DNA of 8,571 nucleotides from Pseudorhodobacter sp. (GTDB taxonomy: Bacteria > Pseudomonadota > Alphaproteobacteria > Rhodobacterales > Rhodobacteraceae): the NCBI GenBank assembly GCA_024641255.1, contig JAHEDL010000190.1, positions 1-8,571 of the forward strand, in the 5' to 3' direction. Made by a program: the position numbers and the translations under genes. Under the pieces are notes generated by a model, which did not search any database, was not told the origin of the DNA, and saw nothing but the letters and a program-made list of their open reading frames with translations. This document shows, piece by piece, positions 1 to 7,153 of this stretch (positions within the stretch are counted from its first letter, which is position 1; each line of letters opens with the position of its first letter).

Positions 1-125
1 TTGTCGGTTTCAAGTTCGCACAGCATTTCGTCTTGCTTCACCACATCGCCGGGCTTTTTGAACCAGGTCGAAACGGTGGCTTCGGACACGCTTTCGCCCA
101 ACGAGGGCACCATAACATCAGTCAT
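1..125 (-). CDS. sucB: Dihydrolipoyl succinyltransferase, E2 of 2-oxoglutarate dehydrogenase (N-terminal fragment)
   Basis: This is the start of the E2 core of the 2-oxoglutarate dehydrogenase complex, which transfers the succinyl group from E1 to CoA in the cytoplasm. Only 41 codons and two bases are in the window. They give an N-terminal lipoyl domain: [13 protein letters not shown] at residues 6-18, WFKKPGD at 21-27, and CELETD at 36-41. In this family the next residue is the lysine that carries lipoate, and the two remaining bases (AA) fit a lysine codon, so the window edge cuts the lipoylation codon. The ATG at 125 is preceded by AGGAG at 132-136 with a 6-nt gap. It lies 37 nt after the sucA stop on the same strand, the usual sucAB arrangement. 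Pyruvate dehydrogenase E2 has a similar lipoyl domain, but the [13 protein letters not shown] sequence and the sucA neighbour favour SucB. Confidence 0.95.
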   Translation of the reverse strand, partial: MTDVMVPSLGESVSEATVSTWFKKPGDVVKQDEMLCELETD

Positions 126-162
126 TTCAATCTCCTGCGCTTCGGCGCGATTAGATACGGGG

Positions 163-3114
163 TCAGCCGAGCGCTTCGTTGACCAGGGTTTGCTGTTCGA
201 GTTTGTGCTTGGAGGCCAGACCGGTTGCAGGCGACGCCGAGGCGGCGCGACCAGCATAGCGGGCGCGGGTGTTCTTGGCGCCGATCTGGGTCAGGATGGT
301 TTCCAGCTCTGGCTCCATATGGAACCATGCGCCGGCGTTCTTCGGCTCTTCCTGGCACCAGACCCATTCGGCGTTCTTGAAGCGCGACAGTTCGGCGGTC
401 AGCGATTTTGCCGGAACCGGGTAAAGCTGTTCGACGCGCAGCAGATACACATCGTCGAGCCCGCGCGCATCGCGTTCTGCCAACAGGTCGTAGTAAACCT
501 TGCCCGAGCACATCACCACGCGCTTGATCTTGTCGTCGGCCTTCAGCGTCAGGTCAGAGTGACCCTTTTGCGCATCATCCCACAGCACGCGGTGGAACAT
601 CGACCCGTCGGTGAAATCGGCGGCGTCAGAGATGCACATCGGGTGACGCAGCAGTGACTTCGGCGTCATCAGGATCAGCGGCTTGCGATAATCGCGGTGC
701 AGCTGGCGGCGCAGGATGTGGAAGTAGTTCGCCGGGGTCGAGCAGTTTGCCACGATCCAGTTGTCATGCGCCGAGTTCTGCAAGAAGCGTTCCAGACGGG
801 CGGACGAATGCTCCGGCCCCTGACCTTCAAAGCCGTGCGGCAGCAGGCAGACAAGGCCCGACATCCGCAGCCATTTCGATTCGCCCGAGTTGATGAACTG
901 GTCAAACATGATCTGCGCGCCGTTGGCGAAATCGCCGAACTGGGCTTCCCACATCGTCAGCGCGTTGGGTTCGGACAGCGAATAGCCGTATTCAAAGCCC
1001 AGAACCGCGTATTCCGACAGCATCGAATCGATCACCTCATACCGCGCTTGACCGGCGCGGATGTGGTTCAGCGGGTAGTAGCGTTCTTCGGTGGTCTGGT
1101 CGATCCAGCCCGAGTGGCGCTGGCTGAAGGTGCCGCGGGTGCAGTCTTGCCCCGCCAGACGCACCGGGAAGCCTTCGGTCTGCAACGAACCAAACGCCAA
1201 AGCTTCTGCGGTGGCCCAATCGAAACCCTTGCCGGTTTCGAACATTTTTGCCTTGGATTCCAGCTGGCGCGCCACGGTCTTGTGAATATCAAAGCCTTCC
1301 GGCACGCGGGTCAGGGCTGCGCCCACCTCGGCCATGGTTTCGGCTTTGATCGAGGTGTTGCCGTGCTGATAGTTTTCCAGATCTTTCGGCGACAGGGCTT
1401 TCCAGCGGCCATCCAGCCAATCGGCCTTGTTCGGCTTGTAATCCTTGCCCACGTCGAATTCGGCGTTCAGCTTGGCTTGGAACGCCGCCTTCATATCCTC
1501 GATCTCGCCTTCGGGGATCAGGCCGTCTTTCACCAAGCGTTCGGTATAAAGTTGCAGCGTGGTCTTTTGCTTGCGGATGCGGGTGTACATCGCCGGGTTG
1601 GTGAACATCGGCTCGTCGCCTTCGTTGTGACCAAAGCGGCGGTAGCAGAAGATGTCCAGAACCACGTCTTTGTGGAAGGTTTGACGGTATTCGGTGGCCA
1701 CTTTGGCGGCATGCACCACGGCCTCGGGGTCGTCACCGTTGACGTGGAAGATCGGTGCTTCGACCATCAGCGCGATGTCGGTCGGGTAGGGCGACGAGCG
1801 CGAGAACGACGGTGCGGTGGTAAAGCCGATCTGGTTGTTGACGATGATATGGATGGTGCCGCCGGTGCGGTGGCCTTTCAGGCCCGACAGGCCGAAACAT
1901 TCTGCCACAACGCCCTGACCGGCAAAGGCCGCATCGCCGTGCAGCAAGATCGGCAGCACCTGATGGCGGTCGGTGTCGTTCAACTGGTCTTGTTTGGCGC
2001 GCACTTTGCCCAGCACGACCGGGTTCACCGCCTCTAGGTGCGACGGGTTCGCGGTCAGCGACAGGTGCACGGTGTTGCCGTCAAAGGTGCGGTCCGACGA
2101 CGCGCCAAGGTGGTATTTCACGTCGCCCGACCCATCAACGTCTTCGGGCTTGAAGCTGCCACCTTGGAATTCGTTGAAGATCGCGCGGTAGGGCTTCATC
2201 ATCACGTTGGCCAGAACCGACAGGCGGCCGCGGTGCGGCATGCCGATGACGATATCTTTCACGCCCAGATTGCCACCGCGCTTGATGATCTGTTCCATCG
2301 CGGGGATCAGGCTTTCGCCGCCGTCCAGACCAAAGCGCTTGGTGCCCATGTATTTGACATGCAGAAACTTTTCGTAGCCTTCGGCTTCGACCAGCTTGTT
2401 CAGAATAGCTTTGCGGCCTTCGCGGGTAAACGCGATTTCCTTGCCGAAACCTTCGATCCGCTCTTTCAGCCAAGCGGCCTGCGCCGGATCAGAGATATGC
2501 ATGTATTGCAGCGCGAACGTGCCGCAATAGGTGCGTTTGACGATTTCGACAATCTGGCGCATCGACGCGTGGGTCAGGCCCAGCACGTTGTCGATGAAAA
2601 TCGGGCGATCCATGTCGGCTTCGGTGAAGCCATAGGATGCGGGGTCAAGTTCGGGGTGGTTGCCGCGTTCGGTCATGCCCAGCGGGTCAAGATCGGCGGC
2701 AAGGTGGCCACGGATCCGATAGGCGCGGATGATCATGATGGCGCGAATGCTGTCCAGCACGGCGCGCTGGATCTGCTCTTCGGTCAGGGCGACGCCTTTT
2801 TCAGCGGCCTTTTCGGTGATCTTTTTCGCAGCACCTTTGGCCACCGGAGCGGCGGGCCATTCGCCGGTCATCGCACCGGTAATGTCATCCGACGGTGTCG
2901 GCGGCCAATCGGCGCGGGCCCAGGACGGGCCGGCGGCCTGACGCTTGGCGTCCATTTCAGGTTCGTTCAGGCTGCGGAAGAAATCTGCCCATTGCGCATC
3001 AACGCTTGCAGGATCGGCGGCGTAGGCGGCTGCCAGCTGATCAATGTAATCGGCGTTGGCCCCTTGCAGGAAGCTGGAGGCGTGGAATTGGCTATTCGGG
3101 GATTGTTCGGTCAT
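163..3114 (-). CDS. sucA: 2-oxoglutarate dehydrogenase E1 component
   Basis: This is the thiamine diphosphate-dependent E1 subunit. It decarboxylates 2-oxoglutarate and succinylates the lipoyl arm of SucB in the TCA cycle. The protein has 983 residues, within the range for the family. An N-terminal segment with [13 protein letters not shown] precedes a variable linker of about residues 50-110. [15 protein letters not shown] begins at about 132, [13 protein letters not shown] at 292, [16 protein letters not shown] at about 350, and the cofactor-binding GDAAFAGQG at 393-401. NNQIGF follows at 426-431 and [11 protein letters not shown] near 492-502. The C-terminal half has the FSQRHSGW and [16 protein letters not shown] blocks of the family. 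The frame is open upstream to a farther ATG at 3168, but the start at 3114 is chosen because AGGGAGG sits at 3121-3127 with a 6-nt spacer and the [10 protein letters not shown] start looks typical. The gene follows the 50-residue ORF and a double hairpin, and sucB follows 37 nt downstream. Confidence 0.98.
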   Translation of the reverse strand: MTEQSPNSQFHASSFLQGANADYIDQLAAAYAADPASVDAQWADFFRSLNEPEMDAKRQAAGPSWARADWPPTPSDDITGAMTGEWPAAPVAKGAAKKITEKAAEKGVALTEEQIQRAVLDSIRAIMIIRAYRIRGHLAADLDPLGMTERGNHPELDPASYGFTEADMDRPIFIDNVLGLTHASMRQIVEIVKRTYCGTFALQYMHISDPAQAAWLKERIEGFGKEIAFTREGRKAILNKLVEAEGYEKFLHVKYMGTKRFGLDGGESLIPAMEQIIKRGGNLGVKDIVIGMPHRGRLSVLANVMMKPYRAIFNEFQGGSFKPEDVDGSGDVKYHLGASSDRTFDGNTVHLSLTANPSHLEAVNPVVLGKVRAKQDQLNDTDRHQVLPILLHGDAAFAGQGVVAECFGLSGLKGHRTGGTIHIIVNNQIGFTTAPSFSRSSPYPTDIALMVEAPIFHVNGDDPEAVVHAAKVATEYRQTFHKDVVLDIFCYRRFGHNEGDEPMFTNPAMYTRIRKQKTTLQLYTERLVKDGLIPEGEIEDMKAAFQAKLNAEFDVGKDYKPNKADWLDGRWKALSPKDLENYQHGNTSIKAETMAEVGAALTRVPEGFDIHKTVARQLESKAKMFETGKGFDWATAEALAFGSLQTEGFPVRLAGQDCTRGTFSQRHSGWIDQTTEERYYPLNHIRAGQARYEVIDSMLSEYAVLGFEYGYSLSEPNALTMWEAQFGDFANGAQIMFDQFINSGESKWLRMSGLVCLLPHGFEGQGPEHSSARLERFLQNSAHDNWIVANCSTPANYFHILRRQLHRDYRKPLILMTPKSLLRHPMCISDAADFTDGSMFHRVLWDDAQKGHSDLTLKADDKIKRVVMCSGKVYYDLLAERDARGLDDVYLLRVEQLYPVPAKSLTAELSRFKNAEWVWCQEEPKNAGAWFHMEPELETILTQIGAKNTRARYAGRAASASPATGLASKHKLEQQTLVNEALG

Positions 3115-3120
3115 GTCATG

Positions 3121-3127
3121 CCTCCCT
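3121..3127 (-). promoter_or_regulatory. Ribosome binding site of sucA
   Basis: AGGGAGG lies 6 nt upstream of the ATG at 3114. It decides between this start and the in-frame ATG at 3168, which would fall inside the upstream 50-residue ORF and has no comparable site. A second ATG at 3119 is out of frame with sucA. Confidence 0.8.
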
Positions 3128-3134
3128 AGGGTTT

Positions 3135-3172
3135 GGCCAGATGGCCTTGGCGGCGGGGTTGCCCCCACCGCC
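3135..3172 (-). other. Tandem intercistronic hairpins upstream of sucA
   Basis: Two inverted repeats lie between the 50-residue ORF and sucA. In the mRNA sense the first (3172-3149) starts directly after the TAA stop. It is a 10-bp stem, GGCGGTGGGG against CCCCGCCGCC with one G-U pair, closed by a GCAA loop of the GNRA type. The second (3146-3135) is a 4-bp GGCC stem with a 4-nt loop, 2 nt further on. Neither is followed by a run of U, so a rho-independent terminator is unlikely. The stem ends about 8 nt before the sucA ribosome binding site. A role in mRNA processing, 3'-end protection or insulation of sucA translation is inferred. Confidence 0.6.
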
Positions 3173-3325
3173 TTAGTTCAAAAGTGAAAACAGAGTGCTA
3201 AGAGATGCGGGTTCTGCCTGCCCAAGCGACAGCACAACCCCAGCCACCAACGCGGCCAGCAGCAGGCTGAACGACAGGATCGCCCTGTCGTCTGATGGCG
3301 CAAGGACGGAAGCGGCGCGGCTCAT
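3173..3325 (-). CDS. 50-residue single-span membrane protein of unknown function between sucD and sucA
   Basis: I read this short ORF directly; it is too short for usual length cut-offs. It has an ATG at 3325, 50 codons and a TAA at 3175-3173. The protein starts MSRAASVLAPSDDRA, then has one hydrophobic stretch, ILSFSLLLAALVAGVVLSL, at about residues 16-34. A short tail, GQAEPASLSTLFSLLN, follows. The charged N-terminus (R3, D12, D13, R14) and a single helix suggest an inner-membrane protein with one span; an uncleaved signal anchor or a signal peptide (possible cleavage near GQA-E) is also possible. The start is one base after the sucD stop, and the upstream sequence has only a weak purine-rich site (AAGTAAG), which suggests coupling to sucD translation. 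I do not recognise a family. Support comes from position, hydrophobicity pattern and the tidy fit between sucD and the hairpin; function is unknown. Confidence 0.6.
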   Translation of the reverse strand: MSRAASVLAPSDDRAILSFSLLLAALVAGVVLSLGQAEPASLSTLFSLLN

Positions 3326-3326
3326 C

Positions 3327-4211
3327 TTACTTGCCCAAAGCTTTCATCACGGCTTCGCCCAGACCGGCCGGGCTGTCGGCCACGATGATCCCTGCGGATT
3401 TCATCGCTTCGATCTTCGATTCGGCATCGCCCTTGCCACCGGCAACGATGGCGCCTGCGTGGCCCATGCGGCGGCCTTTCGGCGCGGTGCGGCCCGCGAT
3501 GAAACCGGCGGTGGGCTTCCAGCGGCCGCGCTTCTTTTCATCGGCCAGGAACTGTGCGGCTTCTTCTTCGGCCGAACCGCCGATTTCACCGATCATGATG
3601 ATCGAGGTGGTTTCGGGGTCTGCCAGGAACATTTCCAGCACGTCGATATGTTCGGTGCCCTTGATCGGGTCGCCGCCGATGCCGACAGCGGTGGATTGGC
3701 CAAGGCCAAGGTCCGAGGTTTGCTTTACGGCTTCGTAGGTCAGCGTGCCCGAACGCGACACAACGCCGACGCTGCCGCGGCGGTGGATGTGGCCCGGCAT
3801 GATGCCGATCTTGCAGGCGTCGGGGGTGATGACGCCGGGGCAGTTCGGCCCGATCAGACGCGACTTCGAATTGATCAGCGCGCGCTTGACCTTCATCATG
3901 TCCAGCACCGGAATGCCTTCGGTGATGCAGACGATCAGTTCCATTTCGGCGTCGATCGCCTCAAGGATCGAATCGGCGGCGAAGGGCGGCGGCACATAGA
4001 TGACAGAGGCGTTGGCCTGCGTCATGGCGCGGGCTTCGTGCACCGAGTTGAACACCGGCAGGTTCAGGTGGCTGGTGCCGCCTTTGCCGGGGGTAACGCC
4101 GCCGACCATTTTGGTGCCATAGGCAATGGCCTGTTCCGAGTGGAAGGTGCCTTGCGAACCGGTGAAGCCTTGGCAGATCACGCGGGTGTTTTCATTAACG
4201 AGTACGGCCAT
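3327..4211 (-). CDS. sucD: Succinyl-CoA synthetase (ADP/GDP-forming), alpha subunit
   Basis: This is the CoA-binding and phosphohistidine subunit of succinyl-CoA synthetase. With SucC it converts succinyl-CoA to succinate while phosphorylating ADP or GDP. The 294-residue length matches the family (about 290). The N-terminal CoA-binding Rossmann domain has [13 protein letters not shown] at residues 13-25 and [13 protein letters not shown] at 37-49. [11 protein letters not shown] is at 120-130 and SRSGTLTYE at 152-160. The ligase domain contains [12 protein letters not shown] at 208-219 and [14 protein letters not shown] at 246-259. His251 in that motif corresponds to the phosphorylated histidine of the E. 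coli enzyme (His246). The ATG at 4211 is preceded by AAGGA at about 4220-4225 with an 8-nt spacer. It follows the 157-residue exported-protein gene and a hairpin, rather than sucC directly as in E. coli. Confidence 0.98.
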   Translation of the reverse strand: MAVLVNENTRVICQGFTGSQGTFHSEQAIAYGTKMVGGVTPGKGGTSHLNLPVFNSVHEARAMTQANASVIYVPPPFAADSILEAIDAEMELIVCITEGIPVLDMMKVKRALINSKSRLIGPNCPGVITPDACKIGIMPGHIHRRGSVGVVSRSGTLTYEAVKQTSDLGLGQSTAVGIGGDPIKGTEHIDVLEMFLADPETTSIIMIGEIGGSAEEEAAQFLADEKKRGRWKPTAGFIAGRTAPKGRRMGHAGAIVAGGKGDAESKIEAMKSAGIIVADSPAGLGEAVMKALGK

Positions 4212-4243
4212 TGTGGCGTTCCTTCGATTTTCAACTCAAGGGC

Positions 4244-4262
4244 GGGCCGGATGTTCCGGCCC
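4244..4262 (-). other. Intercistronic hairpin upstream of sucD
   Basis: A perfect 7-bp inverted repeat, GGGCCGG against CCGGCCC with a 5-nt loop, starts 5 nt after the TGA of the 157-residue gene. It ends 17-18 nt before the sucD ribosome binding site. No U tract follows it (GCCCTTGAG comes next), so it is unlikely to be an efficient intrinsic terminator. Its placement right after an accessory ORF matches that of the hairpin upstream of sucA. A role in mRNA stability, processing or partial attenuation is inferred only. Confidence 0.55.
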
Positions 4263-4267
4263 AAGGT

Positions 4268-4741
4268 TCATTGTTCGGCCGCAAAGTCGAAGCGCAGCGC
4301 GCTGTCGGTTTGCGAGGTGCAGGTGGGATCGTTGCCGCCGCTGGTCAGGGTTGCGGTCATGCCATCGCCAAAATCATAAAGCGCGCAGCCATCGGGCGAG
4401 GTTTGCGGCTCTGGCAATTTGAACATGCCGCCAAGCTCGATGGCGCTTTTGAACGTCTCCAAGGTCTTGTCGGTGCCAAGAACAAGGCTTTCAACGTGGC
4501 AAAAGCTTTTGTCTTGCGACAGCAGCACAAAAGTGTCGCTGCCAACGCCGGGCATGGCAATTTCGATCCCGTCTTCCGCCGCACTTTTGGTCCATTTGTA
4601 GATATCGACATAAGACACCGCAGTCTCTTTTGCCGACATCATGCAGATGGAAAAGCCTTCAAGCATTTGCTGCGCCGGATCAGCCTCTTGGGCCGATACC
4701 GGAGCTGCCATCAGGGCCAGAAGGGCGGCGGCGCGGATCAT
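4268..4741 (-). CDS. Predicted periplasmic protein of unknown function embedded between sucC and sucD
   Basis: The 157-residue protein has a clear Sec signal peptide: [17 protein letters not shown], with likely signal peptidase I cleavage at about residues 17-18 (VSA-QEA). The mature part of about 140 residues contains four cysteines (C33, C81, C119, C141), enough for two disulfide bonds in the periplasm. It is mildly acidic and has no transmembrane segment after the signal. I do not recognise a conserved domain. The ATG at 4741 overlaps the sucC TGA as ATGA (4738-4741), and AAGGCGG at 4749-4755 is a possible ribosome binding site 7 nt upstream, so translation is probably coupled to sucC. Membership in the operon is well supported by the overlap and strand. 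Function is unknown: an exported protein has no obvious role in the cytoplasmic TCA enzymes, so a co-expression reason or a linked periplasmic role is open. Confidence 0.88.
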   Translation of the reverse strand: MIRAAALLALMAAPVSAQEADPAQQMLEGFSICMMSAKETAVSYVDIYKWTKSAAEDGIEIAMPGVGSDTFVLLSQDKSFCHVESLVLGTDKTLETFKSAIELGGMFKLPEPQTSPDGCALYDFGDGMTATLTSGGNDPTCTSQTDSALRFDFAAEQ

Positions 4742-5931
4742 CCTTTGACCGCCTTGACGATCTTTTGCGCCGCATCGCTGAGGTTGTCAGCGGCGATCAC
4801 GTTCAGACCGGAATTGCGGATGATGTCTTTGCCCAGTTCGACGTTGGTGCCTTCAAGGCGCACCACCAGCGGAACCTTCAGGCCGACTTCTTTCACTGCC
4901 GCAATCACGCCTTCGGCGATGATGTCGCAGCGCATGATGCCGCCAAAGATGTTGACCAAGATCCCTTTGACGTTGGGGTCAGAGGTGATGATCTTGAACG
5001 CTTCGGTGACTTTTTCTTTGGTGGCGCCGCCGCCCACGTCAAGGAAGTTTGCCGGTTCTGCGCCGTAAAGCTTGATGATGTCCATGGTGGCCATCGCAAG
5101 ACCTGCGCCGTTGACCATGCAGCCAATTTCACCATCCAGCGCGATATAGTTCAGGTCGAACTTCGACGCGGCCAGTTCCTTGGGGTCTTCTTCGGTTTCG
5201 TCGCGCAGGGCGGCGATGTCGGGGTGGCGATAGATCGCGTTGCCGTCAAAGCTCATCTTCGCGTCAAGCAGCTTCAGGTTGCCGTCGGTCATCACCACGA
5301 AGGGGTTGATTTCCAGCATGTCCATGTCTTTTTCGACGAACAGCTTGTACAGGTTCTTCACGATGCCAACGCATTGCTTGACCTGATTGCCTTCCAGACC
5401 CAGCGCGAAAGCCACGCGGCGGCCGTGGAAATCCGACAGGCCCGTCGCCGGGTCGATGTCGAACGACAGGATCTTTTCGGGCGTGTCATGCGCCACGTCT
5501 TCAATCGACATGCCGCCTTCGGTCGAGCAGACGAAAGAGATCCGCGACGACTGACGGTCGATCAGCATGGCCAGATACAATTCGCGGGCAATATCGCTGC
5601 CGTCTTCGATGTAGATGCGGTTGACCTGCTTGCCAGCCGGGCCGGTTTGCACCGTTACAAGGGTGCGGCCCAGCATCTGGCGGGCGAATTCGGCGGCTTC
5701 GCCAACCGAACGGGCAAGGCGGACGCCGCCTTTTTCACCGGCTTCGGGCTCAACGAAATGGCCTTTGCCACGGCCACCGGCGTGGATTTGCGCCTTGACC
5801 ACCCAAAGCGGGCCGTCCAATTCACCAGCGGCGGTCTTGGCCTCTTCGGCCTTGGTCACCGCGCGGCCATCGCTGACCGGGATGCCGTAAGAGCGCAGCA
5901 GGGCCTTGGCCTGATATTCATGGATGTTCAT
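4738..5931 (-). CDS. sucC: Succinyl-CoA synthetase (ADP/GDP-forming), beta subunit
   Basis: This is the nucleotide-binding ATP-grasp subunit that pairs with SucD. It has 397 residues, close to the usual 388-400. It begins [19 protein letters not shown], the standard start of the family. The ATP-grasp fold shows [16 protein letters not shown] at residues 44-59, with K46 and the glycine-rich loop GGRGKG at 52-57. EINPFVV at 207-213 and [15 protein letters not shown] at 223-237 carry the metal and nucleotide ligands (E207, N209, D223). The C-terminal ligase domain has NFLDVGGGA at 295-303 and [10 protein letters not shown] at 327-336. Upstream of the ATG at 5931 there is only a weak site (GGGA near 5939-5942). 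It is the first gene of the operon, read from the 224-bp control region. Its stop overlaps the next ORF by 4 nt. Nucleotide preference (ADP or GDP) cannot be told from the sequence by eye. Confidence 0.98.
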   Translation of the reverse strand: MNIHEYQAKALLRSYGIPVSDGRAVTKAEEAKTAAGELDGPLWVVKAQIHAGGRGKGHFVEPEAGEKGGVRLARSVGEAAEFARQMLGRTLVTVQTGPAGKQVNRIYIEDGSDIARELYLAMLIDRQSSRISFVCSTEGGMSIEDVAHDTPEKILSFDIDPATGLSDFHGRRVAFALGLEGNQVKQCVGIVKNLYKLFVEKDMDMLEINPFVVMTDGNLKLLDAKMSFDGNAIYRHPDIAALRDETEEDPKELAASKFDLNYIALDGEIGCMVNGAGLAMATMDIIKLYGAEPANFLDVGGGATKEKVTEAFKIITSDPNVKGILVNIFGGIMRCDIIAEGVIAAVKEVGLKVPLVVRLEGTNVELGKDIIRNSGLNVIAADNLSDAAQKIVKAVKG

Positions 5932-6024
5932 GGATCTGTCCCATCAGCTTGGATTTGCCGCGTGATGACACAGAAATAAGCTGGTTCAAAACACGAAAAG
6001 CGTTGGAGGCGAGGAAAAGCGACA

Positions 6025-6056
6025 TTTGTGATCACACGAAAAAATTTTGTGATCAC
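6025..6056. promoter_or_regulatory. Tandem palindromic operator candidate (two GTGATCAC sites 21 bp apart)
   Basis: The 11-mer TTTGTGATCAC occurs at 6025-6035 and again at 6046-6056. Each contains the perfect 8-bp palindrome GTGATCAC (6028-6035 and 6049-6056); the first extends to the 10-bp palindrome TGTGATCACA. Their centres are exactly 21 bp apart, two turns of B-DNA, with an A/T-rich tract between. This is a typical layout for two dimers of a regulator on one face of the helix. The pair lies between sucC and a divergent gene. It is downstream of the candidate -10 for sucC, which suits repression from that promoter, or upstream of an unseen nearer promoter, which suits activation. It is not a canonical CRP site because the spacer between TGTGA and TCACA is missing. 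A one-mismatch copy, GTGATGAC, is at 5962-5969. Confidence 0.65.
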
Positions 6057-6074
6057 TACGGCGGTTTCCTTTAG

Positions 6075-6083
6075 ATTATAGCA
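6075..6083 (-). promoter_or_regulatory. Candidate extended -10 promoter for the suc operon
   Basis: On the minus strand the sequence TGCTATAAT is a consensus extended -10 element (TG, one base, TATAAT). No good -35 hexamer lies 16-18 bp upstream, which is tolerated by extended -10 promoters and by activator-dependent ones. Transcription would start near 6068, giving a sucC leader of about 137 nt that contains both GTGATCAC palindromes. An exact TATAAT is uncommon in this GC-rich background, which supports the call, but it remains a prediction. Confidence 0.45.
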
Positions 6084-6155
6084 AATTGATCGAGGGCTTG
6101 ATGTTGGCGGTAACGGTCGGCATCCTGCGGGCGTCGGGTTAAGAAAGGGTAAGGG

Positions 6156-7145
6156 ATGGCGCCAAGTTGGGCGGTGGTTGCGACGGTGGATGAACCTGCC
6201 GCTTTGGTCGCGGCCTTTGCGGCGCATCATTTGGCCATTGGTGCCGCAGAGGTGCATCTGTTTCTTGACCGGCCCGATCCGCAGGCGAGTGCCGCCTTGG
6301 CAGGTCTGGCGGGGTGTTATGTGACGGTGTGTGACGATGCCTATTGGCAGGCATCGCGCCGCAAGACCCGGCCGCTGATCCACACCACGCGGCAATCTTT
6401 CAACGCCAATGTCGCGCTGGGCCGGACGCGGGCCGATTGGCTGCTGCATTGCGACTGTGACGAATTCGTGCGTGATGGTGCGGCGGTGGCGGCCGAGTTG
6501 GCCAAGGCCCCGCCGCAGGCGGTGTATCTGCGGCTGCTGATGGCCGAACGGGTGCGGTTGGCGGGCGAAACCGGCGATATTTTTACCGGCGTCTTCCGCC
6601 ACGCGCTGCCAGAGTTTTCCAGCACTGGGCCGATGGTTTACGGCCTGATGGCGGATTTCTTCAAAGAAGGGCTGACGGGGCATAAGGCGGGGAAAGCGTT
6701 GGTGCGGGTGGGTGTGGGGGCCGAAATGTCGATCCATGCGCCAAAGGGGCGGCCGGTGCATCGGGTGATTCAATCGACGCGGCTGTTGCATTTCGACGGG
6801 CTGACGCGGCTGCACTACATGATCAAGCTGTTGCGGCGGGCGCACGAGCCTGTCACCAAAGCCAGCGCCCGCCACGGCAAGCCGCGCACCGCGCAGTTTC
6901 AAGCGCTGCGTGAAGCCATGGCAGACCCGGCGCTGCGGGCGCATTTTCTGAATGAATTGACACAATTGCAGCCCGATCAAGCCAACCAGTTGCACGCGCT
7001 TTGCGCGCTGGATCTGACGCCCTTTGATCGCGCCGCCGCCCTAAGCCTGTTGCGCGGGGTTGACCTGTCAGAGGCCGGATTTGATGCCGCCTTGCGGCTG
7101 CGCTACGCGGATTTCCTAGCCGAATATGCGCCCGATTTGGCGTGA
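6156..7145 (+). CDS. Glycosyltransferase family 2-like protein
   Basis: The 329-residue protein is probably a nucleotide-sugar-dependent glycosyltransferase of the GT-A fold, resembling the group of family-2-like bacterial enzymes that act on unknown surface or capsular glycans. The N-terminus has VVATVDEPAALVAAFAAHHLAIGAAEVHLFLD at about residues 7-38, the usual first strand and helix with a histidine pair. WLLHCDCDEFV at 95-105 holds the DxD-type metal site (D100, D102, E103). HKAGKALVRVG at about 176-186 and RLLHFDGLTRLHYMIKLLRR at 209-228 match the late acceptor-side blocks of the group. No signal peptide or membrane span is seen. The ATG at 6156 has AAAGGG at 6144-6149 with a 6-nt spacer. 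The gene diverges from the suc operon and ends 8 nt from the end of the convergent methyltransferase gene. Donor and acceptor cannot be predicted; the family call is fairly firm, the role is not. Confidence 0.8.
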   Translation: MAPSWAVVATVDEPAALVAAFAAHHLAIGAAEVHLFLDRPDPQASAALAGLAGCYVTVCDDAYWQASRRKTRPLIHTTRQSFNANVALGRTRADWLLHCDCDEFVRDGAAVAAELAKAPPQAVYLRLLMAERVRLAGETGDIFTGVFRHALPEFSSTGPMVYGLMADFFKEGLTGHKAGKALVRVGVGAEMSIHAPKGRPVHRVIQSTRLLHFDGLTRLHYMIKLLRRAHEPVTKASARHGKPRTAQFQALREAMADPALRAHFLNELTQLQPDQANQLHALCALDLTPFDRAAALSLLRGVDLSEAGFDAALRLRYADFLAEYAPDLA

Positions 7146-7153
7146 TTGGCGGC

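Noticed and set aside
697..3129. Long plus-strand open frames (697-2037 and 2038-3129) opposite sucA
   Set aside because: They lie fully antisense to a conserved enzyme, have composition typical of the reverse frame of GC-rich codons (many H, R, V, Q), and show no domain. They are shadows.
3119..3168. Upstream start for sucA at 3168
   Set aside because: It would add 18 unusual residues read from the hairpin region (rich in P and R) and lacks a ribosome site; the start at 3114 has a strong one.
3135..3172. Rho-independent terminator between the 50-residue ORF and sucA
   Set aside because: The stem is strong, but no U run follows in the transcript sense, and termination here would cut sucAB off from the operon.
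3195..5979. Long plus-strand open frames opposite sucD, the exported-protein gene and sucC (3195-4379, 4211-5068, 4630-5979)
   Set aside because: They are antisense to recognised genes with strong motifs, lack ribosome sites and show no family features.
6025..6056. CRISPR array or CRP box
   Set aside because: Only two 11-bp copies with a 10-bp gap exist, too short for CRISPR. A CRP site needs a 6-bp spacer between TGTGA and TCACA, which is absent here.
5928..6995. Minus-strand 355-codon frame running from inside the glycosyltransferase gene to the sucC start
   Set aside because: It overlaps the glycosyltransferase gene, is rich in R, P, H and Q as reverse frames are, and runs through the control region. 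The plus-strand frame has the DxD motif and a ribosome site.
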